13,801 nucleotides of DNA from Flavobacteriales bacterium (lineage in GTDB: Bacteria; Bacteroidota; Bacteroidia; Flavobacteriales_D; Sanyastnellaceae): positions 1 to 13,801 of the forward strand of contig JAIYCK010000168.1 of NCBI GenBank assembly GCA_027488055.1. Direction: 5' to 3'. The translations under genes were made by a program, and so were the position numbers. The notes beneath the pieces were generated by a model, which saw only the letters and a program-made list of their open reading frames with translations, searched no databases and was not told the origin of the DNA. Below are positions 1 through 8,450 of the stretch, piece by piece. Positions within the stretch are counted from its first letter, which is position 1, and the number at the start of each line of letters is the position of its first letter.

Positions 1-708
1 GGTGGTCCAATCGGCGGATTAATCGGCTTCGCATTGGGTAGTTTTGCCGATACCGGCAGTGCCAATGCCAACAGACAGATACCCTTGGGCAATGGGCAGG
101 ATCGCAACTTCGGCCAGCAGCGTACACGTCCCGGAGACTTCACCTCTGCATTGCTTGTATTGTCAGCCGCAGTGATGAAGGCCGACAACCGTTTGCTCAA
201 GAGTGAACTCAACTACATCCGCGAATTTTACAGCCGACAATTTGGGGCAGCTGCTGCCGCAGAGCAGATTGGTATTCTGAAGGAATTGCTTGACAAAGAA
301 ATACCACTGAAAGAAGTGTGTGAACAGATCCGATTGAATATGGATCACAGCATGCGCTTGCAATTGATGCACTATCTATTTGGATTGGCCAAGTGCGATG
401 GCGAGGTGCATCCCAAAGAAGAAGCCTTGATAGCCACCATAGGTCGCTATATGTACATTTCTGAAAAGGACTACGCTAGCATACGCGCTATGTTTTATAA
501 AGATCCCAGTGCGGCCTATCGGATACTCGAAATCGATGAGCAAGCCAGCGATGATGAAATCAAGAAAGCGTTCCGCAAGATGGCCATGAAATACCACCCT
601 GACAAGGTGAAGGATTTGGGCGAACAACACGTCAAAAATGCCCAAGAAAAATTCATCGCTGTACAAGAGGCCTATGATCAGCTCAAAAAGGAAAGAGGAA
701 TAAAATAA
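1..708 (+). CDS. djlA: DjlA-like co-chaperone: TerB domain + C-terminal J domain (5' end cut by window edge)
   Basis: Frame 1 is open from the first base, so the gene starts upstream; the ttg at 34 is an internal leucine codon. The 235 visible residues begin with a glycine-rich stretch (GGPIGGLIGFALG), like the membrane-associated glycine-zipper start of DjlA. A helical TerB-type domain follows at about residues 45-155. A J domain closes the protein at about 170-235 and carries the HPD tripeptide (595-603) that stimulates the DnaK ATPase. In the known family, TM + TerB + J is the DjlA architecture, an inner-membrane-anchored DnaK partner. The order of parts and the intact HPD make the family call solid. 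The exact cellular role is inferred. The gene converges on the M16 peptidase gene with only 15 bp between the stops. Confidence 0.85.
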   Translation, partial: GGPIGGLIGFALGSFADTGSANANRQIPLGNGQDRNFGQQRTRPGDFTSALLVLSAAVMKADNRLLKSELNYIREFYSRQFGAAAAAEQIGILKELLDKEIPLKEVCEQIRLNMDHSMRLQLMHYLFGLAKCDGEVHPKEEALIATIGRYMYISEKDYASIRAMFYKDPSAAYRILEIDEQASDDEIKKAFRKMAMKYHPDKVKDLGEQHVKNAQEKFIAVQEAYDQLKKERGIK

Positions 709-723
709 AGTCGAGTGTCTTTC

Positions 724-1989
724 TTACTTGTATGAATAAGTAATAGACGACATTTTATTCGGATCAAAAATCTCCCGAGCGACTTCCACCAACTCATCGG
801 ATTTGATCAATTGGAGTCGACGAAACACTTCTTGCAATGTATCTATTTGTCCAAAGAGCATGAGGCTTTTGGCAAGATTGAACATGATCGCCGAACCACT
901 GTCGTGGGAAAGCGCAATTTGCCCCATGATTTGCTTCTTGGCTTCTTGCAAGGCGTGTGGAGTGAGGGCTTTATCCTTGAGAATGTCCAATTCCTTCCAA
1001 ATAAGCTGTTTGCTCTTTTCGAGGTGCTTCTTCTCGCTTCCCACGTAGATGGTAAAAACACCGCAGTCACTAAATGGGGCGTAATTGCTATCCACGTGAT
1101 AGGCTATACCATGACGTTCGCGAATATTCATGCTGAGTCGATTGTTCATCGCCGGTCCACCCAATAGATTATTGAGCAATCCCAACGCAGGCCTGCGCTC
1201 ATCTTCAAATGCATAGGCTGGTGTTCCCATTACATAATGCACCTGATGAATTTCTTTTATGCTTTCAATGTGCTGTGTTTTGTAGGCAAATTGATGCTTT
1301 TCTGTCGTGCTCGCCTTGCGCAACTTCACATGCCCCATGTGTCGTTCTACCATGCTGACCAATTCATCCAATGGAATTCGGCCTGCTGAACTGAAAATAA
1401 GATTGCCGTTGGAAAGGATACGCTTGCGAAAGTCGCTCAAATGCTTCGAACCGAAAACATCCAAACTTTCCTCAGTCCCTAGAATCGTTCTTCCCATGGG
1501 TCCTTTGCCGAAGATGATTTCATCAAACTCTTCAAAAATCATATCGGCAGGAGAGTCTTTGTAGCTGTTGATTTCATCGACAATGACTTCCTTCTCCTTT
1601 TCGATTTCCTTTTCGGGAAAAGTGGCATTGAAAACGATGTCGGCAATTAACTCAATCGCCCGCTCATAATCATTGTACAAGAAGGATGCATGCACCCAAG
1701 TCTCTTCTTTGCTTGTGAAGGCATTGAGTTCACCTCCTACCGCATCGAGTCGACTTAGGATATGAAAAGTCTTGCGTTTTTCAGTGCCCTTGAATAGGCA
1801 ATGTTCGAAAAAATGTGCGAGGCCATGCTCCTTTTGTTTTTCGTGTCGACTCCCAGATCCGATCATCACGCCACAATGTGCCACAGCGCGATCCAAATGC
1901 TGGTGCACGATGCGGATCCCATTGCGCAGCTCCAAGACATGCACCTCGGGCTCATTGTTGAAATGATCGATGACTTTCATTAATGGCAT
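724..1989 (-). CDS. M16 family zinc metallopeptidase (pitrilysin / processing-peptidase type)
   Basis: A 421-residue protein, the usual size for a single-chain bacterial M16 peptidase. The inverted zinc motif HxxEH is present as HFFEH at residues 59-63. The third zinc ligand is probably Glu139 in EVIVDEI, 75 residues further on, close to the family spacing of about 76. The C-terminal half (about 190-400) fits the second M16 domain. All catalytic residues are present, so it should be an active peptidase. There is no clear signal peptide, which suggests a cytoplasmic enzyme acting on peptides or small proteins; the substrate is unknown. It starts 6 bp after the stop of the upstream glycosyltransferase and is probably the last gene of a three-gene operon. 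The ATG at 1989 is used; a second in-frame ATG at 1980 is almost as likely. No Shine-Dalgarno is seen. Confidence 0.9.
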   Translation of the reverse strand: MPLMKVIDHFNNEPEVHVLELRNGIRIVHQHLDRAVAHCGVMIGSGSRHEKQKEHGLAHFFEHCLFKGTEKRKTFHILSRLDAVGGELNAFTSKEETWVHASFLYNDYERAIELIADIVFNATFPEKEIEKEKEVIVDEINSYKDSPADMIFEEFDEIIFGKGPMGRTILGTEESLDVFGSKHLSDFRKRILSNGNLIFSSAGRIPLDELVSMVERHMGHVKLRKASTTEKHQFAYKTQHIESIKEIHQVHYVMGTPAYAFEDERRPALGLLNNLLGGPAMNNRLSMNIRERHGIAYHVDSNYAPFSDCGVFTIYVGSEKKHLEKSKQLIWKELDILKDKALTPHALQEAKKQIMGQIALSHDSGSAIMFNLAKSLMLFGQIDTLQEVFRRLQLIKSDELVEVAREIFDPNKMSSITYSYK

Positions 1990-1995
1990 ATCGTT

Positions 1996-3483
1996 CTATG
2001 CACGAGCGTGTTTGATGGAGAAAATGGCGACAAACAAATATCCAATAGTCAACATACTATGGAAAATAACTAAACCCCCATCCTTATAATGGTATGCCAG
2101 CGTGAGACCCCATATAAAATAAAAAGCCATGAGAAACTCGAAAACAGTTAATGGAGAAATTTTAACCGCTCTGTATTTCTTATCTGTCCATGTTCCAGCT
2201 TTTTTACCGCTGATCGCAAATTTAGGCGTGCGCACAAAAGCTGACTTCTTACCTGTGAATCCTTCGATTACAGCTACCGCATTGTGCAGCGACAACCCCA
2301 TACTCACCGATAGGAAAGCCGGATATTCTATGATGAAGCGACCCATTTTGCGGAAGAACGACTGATCCGGACGCGATACCCAATAAAAGAAACCGAGGAA
2401 AAAGAAACTCACCAAGAAGCAGGTTGCCACAATAAACGCCCACTTCAAGTCACCATAGGTATTCTTGATGATCAACATGGGCACACTGAGCAAGGATGTT
2501 CCGAGAATACATAGGAATACCACGCTATTCATTAAGTGAAAAGCACCATGTACCTTTTGTCCAAAAGACAAGTGGGTCGCATTGAGTACCTTGGGTAAGT
2601 TCTTGATGGTACATTCTGCTGCACCTTTTGTCCAACGAAATTGTTGCGCTTTCAATGCATTCATTTCCGCTGGAAGCTCCGAAGGTGATCCAATCTCAGG
2701 CAAGTAGATGAATTCCCAATTTTTCAATTGTGCGCGGTAACTCAAATCCAAATCCTCTGTGATGGTATCGCTTTCCCATCCGCCAGCATCGTAAATGGTC
2801 TTCTTCCGCCAAATGCCTGCGGTCCCATTAAAATTGATGAAATGAGCACCTGTATTACGTCCGATTTGCTCAACGGTAAAATGCGCATCCAATCCAAAGG
2901 CCTGCAATCGTGTCAATAAAGAGTATTCTTCATTGAGATGCTCCCAACGCGTTTGGACTACACCAATATTTTCACTGACAAAGAAAAATGGCACCGTTTG
3001 GCGCAAAAAATCTTTACGCGGCACAAAGTCTGCGTCAAAAATCGCCGTGAACTCACCGCGGCAAATGTCCAGTCCATATGCCAACGCTCCGGCTTTGAAC
3101 CCTTTGCGCTCTGGACGCTTGACGTGTTTGATGTCGATGCCCAGTTGTTGCTTTTCCGCAATCTTGCGAGCCGCTACCGCAAAGCTCTCGTCGGTGCTGT
3201 CGTCAAGTACTTGGATCTCCAATTTGTCCAATGGATAATCAAAAGCGCATACCGCATCAATAAGGCGCTCGATGACATACAACTCATTATACACAGGAAG
3301 TTGGACGGTGACCACGGGCAGGTCGGCATCACTTATTTGAGGCTTTTTGCGCCGATTCATGCGCATTTTTACATATTGAATGGCCAGTCCCAATTGGACA
3401 ATACTGTATACAAATAAGAACAATAGAAAACAGCCGTATATGAAGATGGCCAAATACGAGAGGTGGTACAATGGATCCGTCAA
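1996..3483 (-). CDS. Membrane GT2 glycosyltransferase, cellulose synthase / CslA-like
   Basis: A 495-residue processive-type GT2 enzyme. One membrane segment (about 9-36) precedes the cytoplasmic GT-A domain. That domain has DD at 94-95 (in DDSTDE), the metal-binding DAD at 150-152, TED at 242-244 (catalytic base) and QQFRW at 280-284 (the QxxRW of processive synthases). About five hydrophobic segments follow (about 314-338, 346-370, 383-405, 447-464, 470-490). A FVRTPK motif lies between membrane segments at about 416-421, as in CslA-like synthases. By family knowledge such enzymes polymerise a beta-linked glycan from a nucleotide sugar and export it; the sugar cannot be read from the sequence. 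The only start that keeps the first helix is TTG at 3483, in the same frame as the upstream gene and five codons after its TAA. It is probably co-transcribed with the genes on both sides. Confidence 0.88.
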   Translation of the reverse strand: MTDPLYHLSYLAIFIYGCFLLFLFVYSIVQLGLAIQYVKMRMNRRKKPQISDADLPVVTVQLPVYNELYVIERLIDAVCAFDYPLDKLEIQVLDDSTDESFAVAARKIAEKQQLGIDIKHVKRPERKGFKAGALAYGLDICRGEFTAIFDADFVPRKDFLRQTVPFFFVSENIGVVQTRWEHLNEEYSLLTRLQAFGLDAHFTVEQIGRNTGAHFINFNGTAGIWRKKTIYDAGGWESDTITEDLDLSYRAQLKNWEFIYLPEIGSPSELPAEMNALKAQQFRWTKGAAECTIKNLPKVLNATHLSFGQKVHGAFHLMNSVVFLCILGTSLLSVPMLIIKNTYGDLKWAFIVATCFLVSFFFLGFFYWVSRPDQSFFRKMGRFIIEYPAFLSVSMGLSLHNAVAVIEGFTGKKSAFVRTPKFAISGKKAGTWTDKKYRAVKISPLTVFEFLMAFYFIWGLTLAYHYKDGGLVIFHSMLTIGYLFVAIFSIKHARA

Positions 3484-3495
3484 AACGTTATGAGT

Positions 3496-4197
3496 TTAGT
3501 GGTTATTGGTAAAAAAAGCATATCTCACGATGGTCGTGATGATTTTATAGCCTGCTAAAATAGTTCCTTTCACGGTACCTGACACCTTACTTTTTCCAAT
3601 CCTTTGATGGTAATTGACAGGAACCTCGGTGCAGCGCATCTTTTGACGCAAAGCTTTGACCTGCATTTCGACCGTCCAGCCATAGGTTTTGTCTTCCATG
3701 TGCAAGGCCAGTAGCGAGGTATAGCGCATTGCTCGAAATGGACCTAAGTCAGTGAAGCGATGCCCGTAAATCCAACGAATCATGCTAGTGGCCAGCTTGT
3801 TACCAAACCGCTGCGGTATGGTCATACTCCCCTTTTGACGTTGTCCCAACTCACGCGAACCAATCACTAAATCAAAATCGCCTTGTAAGATGGGCGCGAC
3901 CACTTCGCTGAAATTAGCAAGATCATCGCTTCTATCTCCATCCATAAAGACCACCACATCGGGCTGGAGCGTGCGCTCTGAGATCCAATGCAAAGCCGCT
4001 AAACAAGCGAACCCATATCCTTTGCGCGGCTCAAACACCACTTCTGCGCCCGCAGCCGAGGCCACTGCACCTGTCCTATCTGAACTTCCATTATTGGCGA
4101 CCACCACATGTCTCACTGGCAAAGTACAAGCGTCTTTGACCACCAAACCAATGCTATGTTCCTCATTGAAAGCGGGTATTACAATGTCTATGATCAT
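3496..4197 (-). CDS. GT2 glycosyltransferase, dolichyl-phosphate-sugar synthase-like
   Basis: 233 residues from the ATG at 4197. The frame extends to a TTG at 4224, but the GT-A fold starts right at the ATG (MIIDIVIPAFNEE), so the shorter form is chosen. Visible motifs are PAFNEE at 8-13, NNGSSDRT at 35-42 (nucleotide binding) and MDGDRSDD at 85-92 (the DxD region). A C-terminal stretch GKSKVSGT at 201-208 is typical of DPM1/polyprenyl-phosphate sugar transferases. No C-terminal membrane helices are present, so it is a soluble or peripheral enzyme. It probably moves a hexose from a nucleotide sugar to a polyprenyl-phosphate or similar acceptor; donor and acceptor are not readable. It heads the minus-strand unit, with the CslA-like synthase beginning 12 bp after its stop. 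A joint role in one envelope glycan is inferred. Confidence 0.87.
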   Translation of the reverse strand: MIIDIVIPAFNEEHSIGLVVKDACTLPVRHVVVANNGSSDRTGAVASAAGAEVVFEPRKGYGFACLAALHWISERTLQPDVVVFMDGDRSDDLANFSEVVAPILQGDFDLVIGSRELGQRQKGSMTIPQRFGNKLATSMIRWIYGHRFTDLGPFRAMRYTSLLALHMEDKTYGWTVEMQVKALRQKMRCTEVPVNYHQRIGKSKVSGTVKGTILAGYKIITTIVRYAFFTNNH

Positions 4198-4221
4198 GTG
4201 ACAAATAAACGAAGCAGCCCG

Positions 4222-4251
4222 CAAAGAATACTATCTTTATCTTTGAACAAA
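4222..4251 (-). promoter_or_regulatory. Candidate promoter of the glycosyltransferase-peptidase unit
   Basis: Read on the minus strand there is TTTG (4251-4248), 17 bases, then TATTCTTTG (4230-4222), and 24 bases later the ATG at 4197. This resembles the Bacteroidota consensus TTTG / TAnnTTTG, but the -7 box has one extra base between TA and TTTG. It overlaps the plus-strand element at 4238-4245. The assignment rests on motif matching only. Confidence 0.3.
4238..4245 (+). promoter_or_regulatory. Candidate -7 promoter element (TATCTTTG) of the secreted paralog pair
   Basis: TATCTTTG matches the Bacteroidota -7 consensus TAnnTTTG exactly and lies 22 bases before the ATG at 4268, which would give a short leader. 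No TTTG is visible at the expected -33 position, so the upstream half is missing or diverged. Confidence 0.4.
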
Positions 4252-4267
4252 TTCGTTGCCACCCCAC

Positions 4268-6310
4268 ATGAAGTTTTTCCTGTCATTTCTTGCCTCATGG
4301 TTGATTTCATTGCCCATACAAGCAAAGGAGGTTCCTTTTTACGTTCCGCCCGTGCTTCGATTCAATTTGGATCCAGTAGAATGGGAATTGCCCTACATCG
4401 CTCCCACCTTCTACCATGCCAAATCTTTCGAGCCACTGCAAACCGTGTCCTTCAAAGGACGTATGTTCAATTTGGAAGTGAAAGTTTTTGTGCGGTATTT
4501 CACCAACGACGAAGAAAAATATTTGAGCAGTTACGCCTCCGATTACAAAGCGGCAAAGGACATAGCGAATTTTCAGGATTTCGAGGCATGGCAAACCCGC
4601 TATACCGATGTGCCCAACAAAGGTCAATTGATTTGGATCTCTCACAAAACCCCTAATCTTCGGGTATATATCCAAACCAATGCCCGCGTCGACGATCCGT
4701 ATCAAGTAAAACTCACAGAAGATTTGTTGTCTCATGTGCAATGGGTGGACCCAGCAGAAATTGACCGAGCCGCAGGTTATCCCATTGATAAAAACAAGCA
4801 TGAAACGCTGGCCGTCGAGCGCAAAGCCATTCTGCACACAATCAAACAAGACGCTTATTCGGGCAGCGCCAAACTGTCTTCAATCATGAAGGATGAGAAA
4901 TATGGCTTTACTTATGCGCAATATCACCGCAGTCAGCTTCAAATCGTGCGGAAAGAAATCGCCGAAGACCGATACGTTGCGTATGCACTCGGTTTTTTGA
5001 ATTTGACGCCGTGGAATTTGATTGATTCCATGTCGCTCGGTGCCAACTACTATGGATCAGTAGACAAAGCAAATTCGGAATTCAACAAAATGCGCGAAAA
5101 ACCGGGTTCCATTTTCAGACCTTTTCAGATGCGTAAAATGTGGCATCAAACGGATTCCCTTTCAGTATGTCAACTCATCTGTGATACCTTGACAGAAATA
5201 TGGGTGAGCCGATTACAGCCAGATGGAACGTTGGAAATAAGGCGCACGAATCCGCCTACCACGCGATGGAGGGCTGAAAAAGGGTATTACAAAAAAGACA
5301 AACCGTATAATGAAAATCAAGTTATAAAATTACTTCCAGATCAATCGCGCTTCATCATGCTGATCAGTGAAAGCAATGCGCCCACCGACAAAGGGCTGGA
5401 AAAAGTGGGGGCCACTATATTTTATTTGGATACCGAATCAAACCCTTTGAAATGGGTGAGCCATCCAACGTATGAAGCCGAACAAAAGGGTCAATTATTG
5501 GTGCAAGAACGACTCCCCATCCCTTCTCGATACGAGAGTTCCATAAGTTATTCAATCATCGAATGTCAAGCGCTTTACTCCTACGCCCATGATTTTATGT
5601 CGCGCTATGACAATCCCGACCTGATGATGCAGAAATCAGCATGGGAGGAACGCTGTAAGACCTCTCCGAAGGACATTGTGATAGCCATGGATATGTTGAC
5701 GCTCGATCTCAACAGCAATGGTGCAAAGGAAAAATGGAAAATATGGGTGAGCAATGGACAAGTCGTTAATGCCATTGGAATGGAATTTTCGAATGCAGGT
5801 TATTCGCTCATGTCATCGGCCGAATACGCTGGCGCAATCGCAGATATGGAGTCCGTAAAAAAAGTAATATCCAAATCCAAAGACGGGTATGCCGCCTTTA
5901 GCAGCTATGAAGCAAGTGACTTTATCCCACGAATCGACCGAGAATATGCGCAGTACGATGACCGACTGAGTGAACTTGAAATCCCGTGGGTATCCATCCA
6001 TGGATCTAATCTGAATGGCAGCGTATATAGTTTTTCCGACGACGAAAAAGTGAGTCAAGTGTTTGCACAGATGAAGTATCCGGAAGCTTGCAAAAAAAAC
6101 GGGATCGGCGGCATGGTTCCGATTGAAATCAAAATCGACGAGGCTGGCCGTATTCAAGCAATCACTCCGGACAATCCCATTAAATCGATGCAGCCTTTGG
6201 TCAAAGAAGCGCTTCGCCTTACCGCCCTTTTACCGACTGTTCAATCACGTTATTTGACAGAGTCATCTGATCAGTCCAAAATCTATCTCTTATTCTATTT
6301 TCAACCCTGA
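4268..6310 (+). CDS. Secreted protein with C-terminal TonB-C-like domain (paralog 1)
   Basis: 680 residues from the ATG at 4268. The frame also has an upstream TTG at 4256, but the ATG directly precedes a signal peptide of about 19 residues ending IQA before KEV. No lipobox cysteine is seen. The N-terminal region (about 30-240) shares landmarks with the next gene: a LDP-x-EW stretch near 34, DRAAGYP at 166-172, and YGFTY near 212. A short DLNSNG stretch (480-485) resembles an FG-GAP/VCBS calcium loop. The last 85 residues (about 597-680) include YPEACKKNGIGG and IKIDEAGRIQ, then EALRL, the typical pattern of the TonB C-terminal fold. There is no membrane anchor or proline-rich spacer as in true TonB, so it is probably a soluble periplasmic or exported protein. 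The function is not recognised. The next gene starts 1 bp after its stop. Confidence 0.85.
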   Translation: MKFFLSFLASWLISLPIQAKEVPFYVPPVLRFNLDPVEWELPYIAPTFYHAKSFEPLQTVSFKGRMFNLEVKVFVRYFTNDEEKYLSSYASDYKAAKDIANFQDFEAWQTRYTDVPNKGQLIWISHKTPNLRVYIQTNARVDDPYQVKLTEDLLSHVQWVDPAEIDRAAGYPIDKNKHETLAVERKAILHTIKQDAYSGSAKLSSIMKDEKYGFTYAQYHRSQLQIVRKEIAEDRYVAYALGFLNLTPWNLIDSMSLGANYYGSVDKANSEFNKMREKPGSIFRPFQMRKMWHQTDSLSVCQLICDTLTEIWVSRLQPDGTLEIRRTNPPTTRWRAEKGYYKKDKPYNENQVIKLLPDQSRFIMLISESNAPTDKGLEKVGATIFYLDTESNPLKWVSHPTYEAEQKGQLLVQERLPIPSRYESSISYSIIECQALYSYAHDFMSRYDNPDLMMQKSAWEERCKTSPKDIVIAMDMLTLDLNSNGAKEKWKIWVSNGQVVNAIGMEFSNAGYSLMSSAEYAGAIADMESVKKVISKSKDGYAAFSSYEASDFIPRIDREYAQYDDRLSELEIPWVSIHGSNLNGSVYSFSDDEKVSQVFAQMKYPEACKKNGIGGMVPIEIKIDEAGRIQAITPDNPIKSMQPLVKEALRLTALLPTVQSRYLTESSDQSKIYLLFYFQP

Positions 6311-6311
6311 C

Positions 6312-8357
6312 ATGCGACACCTCACGCTCCTTCTGATCGCTTTCGCATGCTCCCATTGGAGCTTCGGTCGCACTCCCAAAACGGGATACATTTATCCAGC
6401 CTTTGAAGTGACATTGGATGCTGATCTTTGGTCATTTGATCATCAAACTCCCAGTTATTTGCAGGTATCGGGATACTTTCAATCCGAAAAACAAAGCTTC
6501 GAATATCTACCAAGCGGCCTTAGAATTGACATGCGCATGCACATCCTGCCTTTTCCAGTCAAGCTGGCGGATCTGGACACTGTGAGCAATCGCAACTTCG
6601 GCAAGGTGTATAAAAACCTCTATCGAGCGTATCATTCCGAATACATGCAGGCCAGTTTTTATCTTGTTTTCGAGCCTGGTTATTATCTTTTTCTCGAGTG
6701 CAACAAAAGCCTGACTGACGCCGAAAATGAAGGCGTTGTAAAGCAACTCATAGAAGCAATAACCTACATTGGAACCAAAGAAATGGATCGTCGCGCAGGC
6801 TATCCGTTGCCTTTAAGTAGTGCTCAAGATAGTTTGAAGCGCATTCGCAAAAAGGCCTGTTTGGAGCAACACCCCAAACTCGGCACAGAATATTACATCG
6901 ATCATTTGTTGCTTCTGGATTTACAACATGGTTTCACATTTGAGCGATGGGAAAAAGAAATGATGATCGAACACAACATGCAGTACTCTGAGGTAGATAT
7001 GGCTCTGGCAGATGCACAAATCAGGATTCCTGCGAATGTGGAATGGCTGATGAAATTCATGCCCGATCATTATTTCCAATTGGACCACGACTCGTACAAA
7101 GAACTGCGCCGTTATATCCACCGCAAGTCACCAGAGATCGATTACAGAGTGGATCGCATTACACGAAAAAGTTACAAAAACGGAGTCGCTTTTCTCATAT
7201 CATCCGAAGACACCTTGCGCTTTTTCAATGTGCACGTGGATGCCGATAAGAAGGTTAGTAGCTACAATTATTATATCTACCGCGACCTTACAGAAGACCC
7301 CGAAATATCAGAGCCCTTGATGATCGGAGATAAGCCCAATGAAAATGTATGGACCCATACCACGCTCACTCCATCGAACGATTTGTATTTGATCAACAAA
7401 AGCAATAGCCATTGGGTAAAGGACTTTCGAAAATCCACATTCAGCACGACCAGTTTGCATAGCACTGGGCACCCTTTCAATGCTCCCATCATTTTTGAGG
7501 AACCTCAAAATCTCGAAAACTATGATCTACTTGTGGAATACAAAAACGATCAGCGCGATGGAGAATCCAATTACTTCGTCATGATGGGGCTGATCAAAAA
7601 CTTCAAAGGACAGCCTATAGAAAGAGGGCACGAGATGCCACAGGTTAGCTATGTGCAACGGGGGGAAGCTTTCAAAAGACCCTTGCTCAAAAGTCCACTT
7701 TTGGTGAGTGACTTTGATGAAGACCAACAACCAGAATTTACAATTTGTTATGTCTCCGAGGGTACGATTGTCTTTGCCGACTGCCGCGAACTATCCGCCA
7801 AAGGAGTTGAAAGATGGCCAATCGAAAAATGTCGAAAACACTTGTTAGCTCGCGTTGAACTTTATGAGCTCTGTATCATGAGCTTCCAATACAAGGAAAG
7901 CCAATTGGATGAATTTTTATCCGAAGTAGAATTATCTGATGGCGATTATTATGGTGAAGATTTTCCGGTTGTTATGGAAGACATTGGTTATTATGACAGT
8001 CCAGTGGAAGATGTGTATCAAGGATATCCTTCGACCTCCAAAGTATACGAATCCTATGAATGCAGCATGGGCGCCAGCTTCCCTGGTGGTGAAAAAGCGA
8101 TGGAAAAATACATTGCTTCCAATATGAATAAACCCTCATTGGCACTGGATGCCGATGTGGTGGTGTACGTTACATGCAACATATTGGTCAACGGTGCTGT
8201 ACAGGTGGAAAACGCCATGAACAGCAATGGAAAGACCGATGACTTTACCAATGAAGCCAAGCGTTTGGTGGCCAATATGCCTTTATGGACGCCTGCAAAG
8301 AAGGAAGACACCAACGTTCCGATGAAAAAGATCATTCCAATTGTATTCAAAAAATAG
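6312..8357 (+). CDS. Secreted protein with C-terminal TonB-C domain (paralog 2)
   Basis: 681 residues, starting 1 bp after the stop of the preceding paralog, so translational coupling is likely. A signal peptide covers about residues 1-19 (ending SFG before RTP); the cysteine at 13 does not sit in a good lipobox. It shares with the preceding gene an early LDADLW stretch (35-40), DRRAGYP (159-165) and HGFTF (206-210), which supports duplication from one ancestor. An SDFDEDQQPEF stretch (466-476) resembles an FG-GAP loop. An acidic, tyrosine-rich linker covers about 535-580. The C-terminus (about 588-681) is a clear TonB-C-type domain: FPGGEKAMEKYI, later EAKRLVANMPLWTPA, and a final IPIVFKK strand. 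This domain usually contacts TonB-dependent receptors, but here it lacks a membrane anchor. The substrate and partner are unknown. Confidence 0.86.
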   Translation: MRHLTLLLIAFACSHWSFGRTPKTGYIYPAFEVTLDADLWSFDHQTPSYLQVSGYFQSEKQSFEYLPSGLRIDMRMHILPFPVKLADLDTVSNRNFGKVYKNLYRAYHSEYMQASFYLVFEPGYYLFLECNKSLTDAENEGVVKQLIEAITYIGTKEMDRRAGYPLPLSSAQDSLKRIRKKACLEQHPKLGTEYYIDHLLLLDLQHGFTFERWEKEMMIEHNMQYSEVDMALADAQIRIPANVEWLMKFMPDHYFQLDHDSYKELRRYIHRKSPEIDYRVDRITRKSYKNGVAFLISSEDTLRFFNVHVDADKKVSSYNYYIYRDLTEDPEISEPLMIGDKPNENVWTHTTLTPSNDLYLINKSNSHWVKDFRKSTFSTTSLHSTGHPFNAPIIFEEPQNLENYDLLVEYKNDQRDGESNYFVMMGLIKNFKGQPIERGHEMPQVSYVQRGEAFKRPLLKSPLLVSDFDEDQQPEFTICYVSEGTIVFADCRELSAKGVERWPIEKCRKHLLARVELYELCIMSFQYKESQLDEFLSEVELSDGDYYGEDFPVVMEDIGYYDSPVEDVYQGYPSTSKVYESYECSMGASFPGGEKAMEKYIASNMNKPSLALDADVVVYVTCNILVNGAVQVENAMNSNGKTDDFTNEAKRLVANMPLWTPAKKEDTNVPMKKIIPIVFKK

Positions 8358-8416
8358 CAGCCATTTTCCTGGCCAAAGACTGCTCGAAACAATGTAAAAT
8401 CAATACACTTAAGCGT

Positions 8417-8424
8417 TAATTTTG
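8417..8424 (+). promoter_or_regulatory. Candidate -7 promoter element (TAATTTTG) of the aminotransferase operon
   Basis: TAATTTTG fits TAnnTTTG exactly and lies 26 bases before the ATG at 8451. No convincing TTTG is seen in the -33 zone. It sits inside an inverted repeat (8418-8441), so a bound repressor could block it. Motif match only. Confidence 0.4.
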
Positions 8425-8441
8425 TGGCCCGTTACAAAATT
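8418..8441. repeat. 8-bp perfect inverted repeat in the leader of the aminotransferase gene
   Basis: AATTTTGT (8418-8425) and ACAAAATT (8434-8441) are exact reverse complements separated by an 8-base spacer GGCCCGTT. The left arm overlaps the candidate -7 box and the right arm ends 9 bases before the start codon. It could be an operator or a leader hairpin. The arms are AT-rich and no T-run follows, so a terminator is unlikely. Chance is not excluded. Confidence 0.35.
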
Positions 8442-8450
8442 TAGATCGAC

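Noticed and set aside
34..708. A complete 224-residue protein starting with TTG at 34
   Set aside because: The frame is open to base 1 and the preceding residues continue the glycine-rich segment, so the gene is cut by the window edge.
691..722. GAAAG ... CTTTC inverted repeat at the djlA / M16 convergence as a terminator
   Set aside because: Five A/T-rich pairs with a 22-base loop; too weak to call.
4307..4849. A 180-residue minus-strand ORF
   Set aside because: It is antisense to the first secreted paralog, with no family features, and is a shadow frame.
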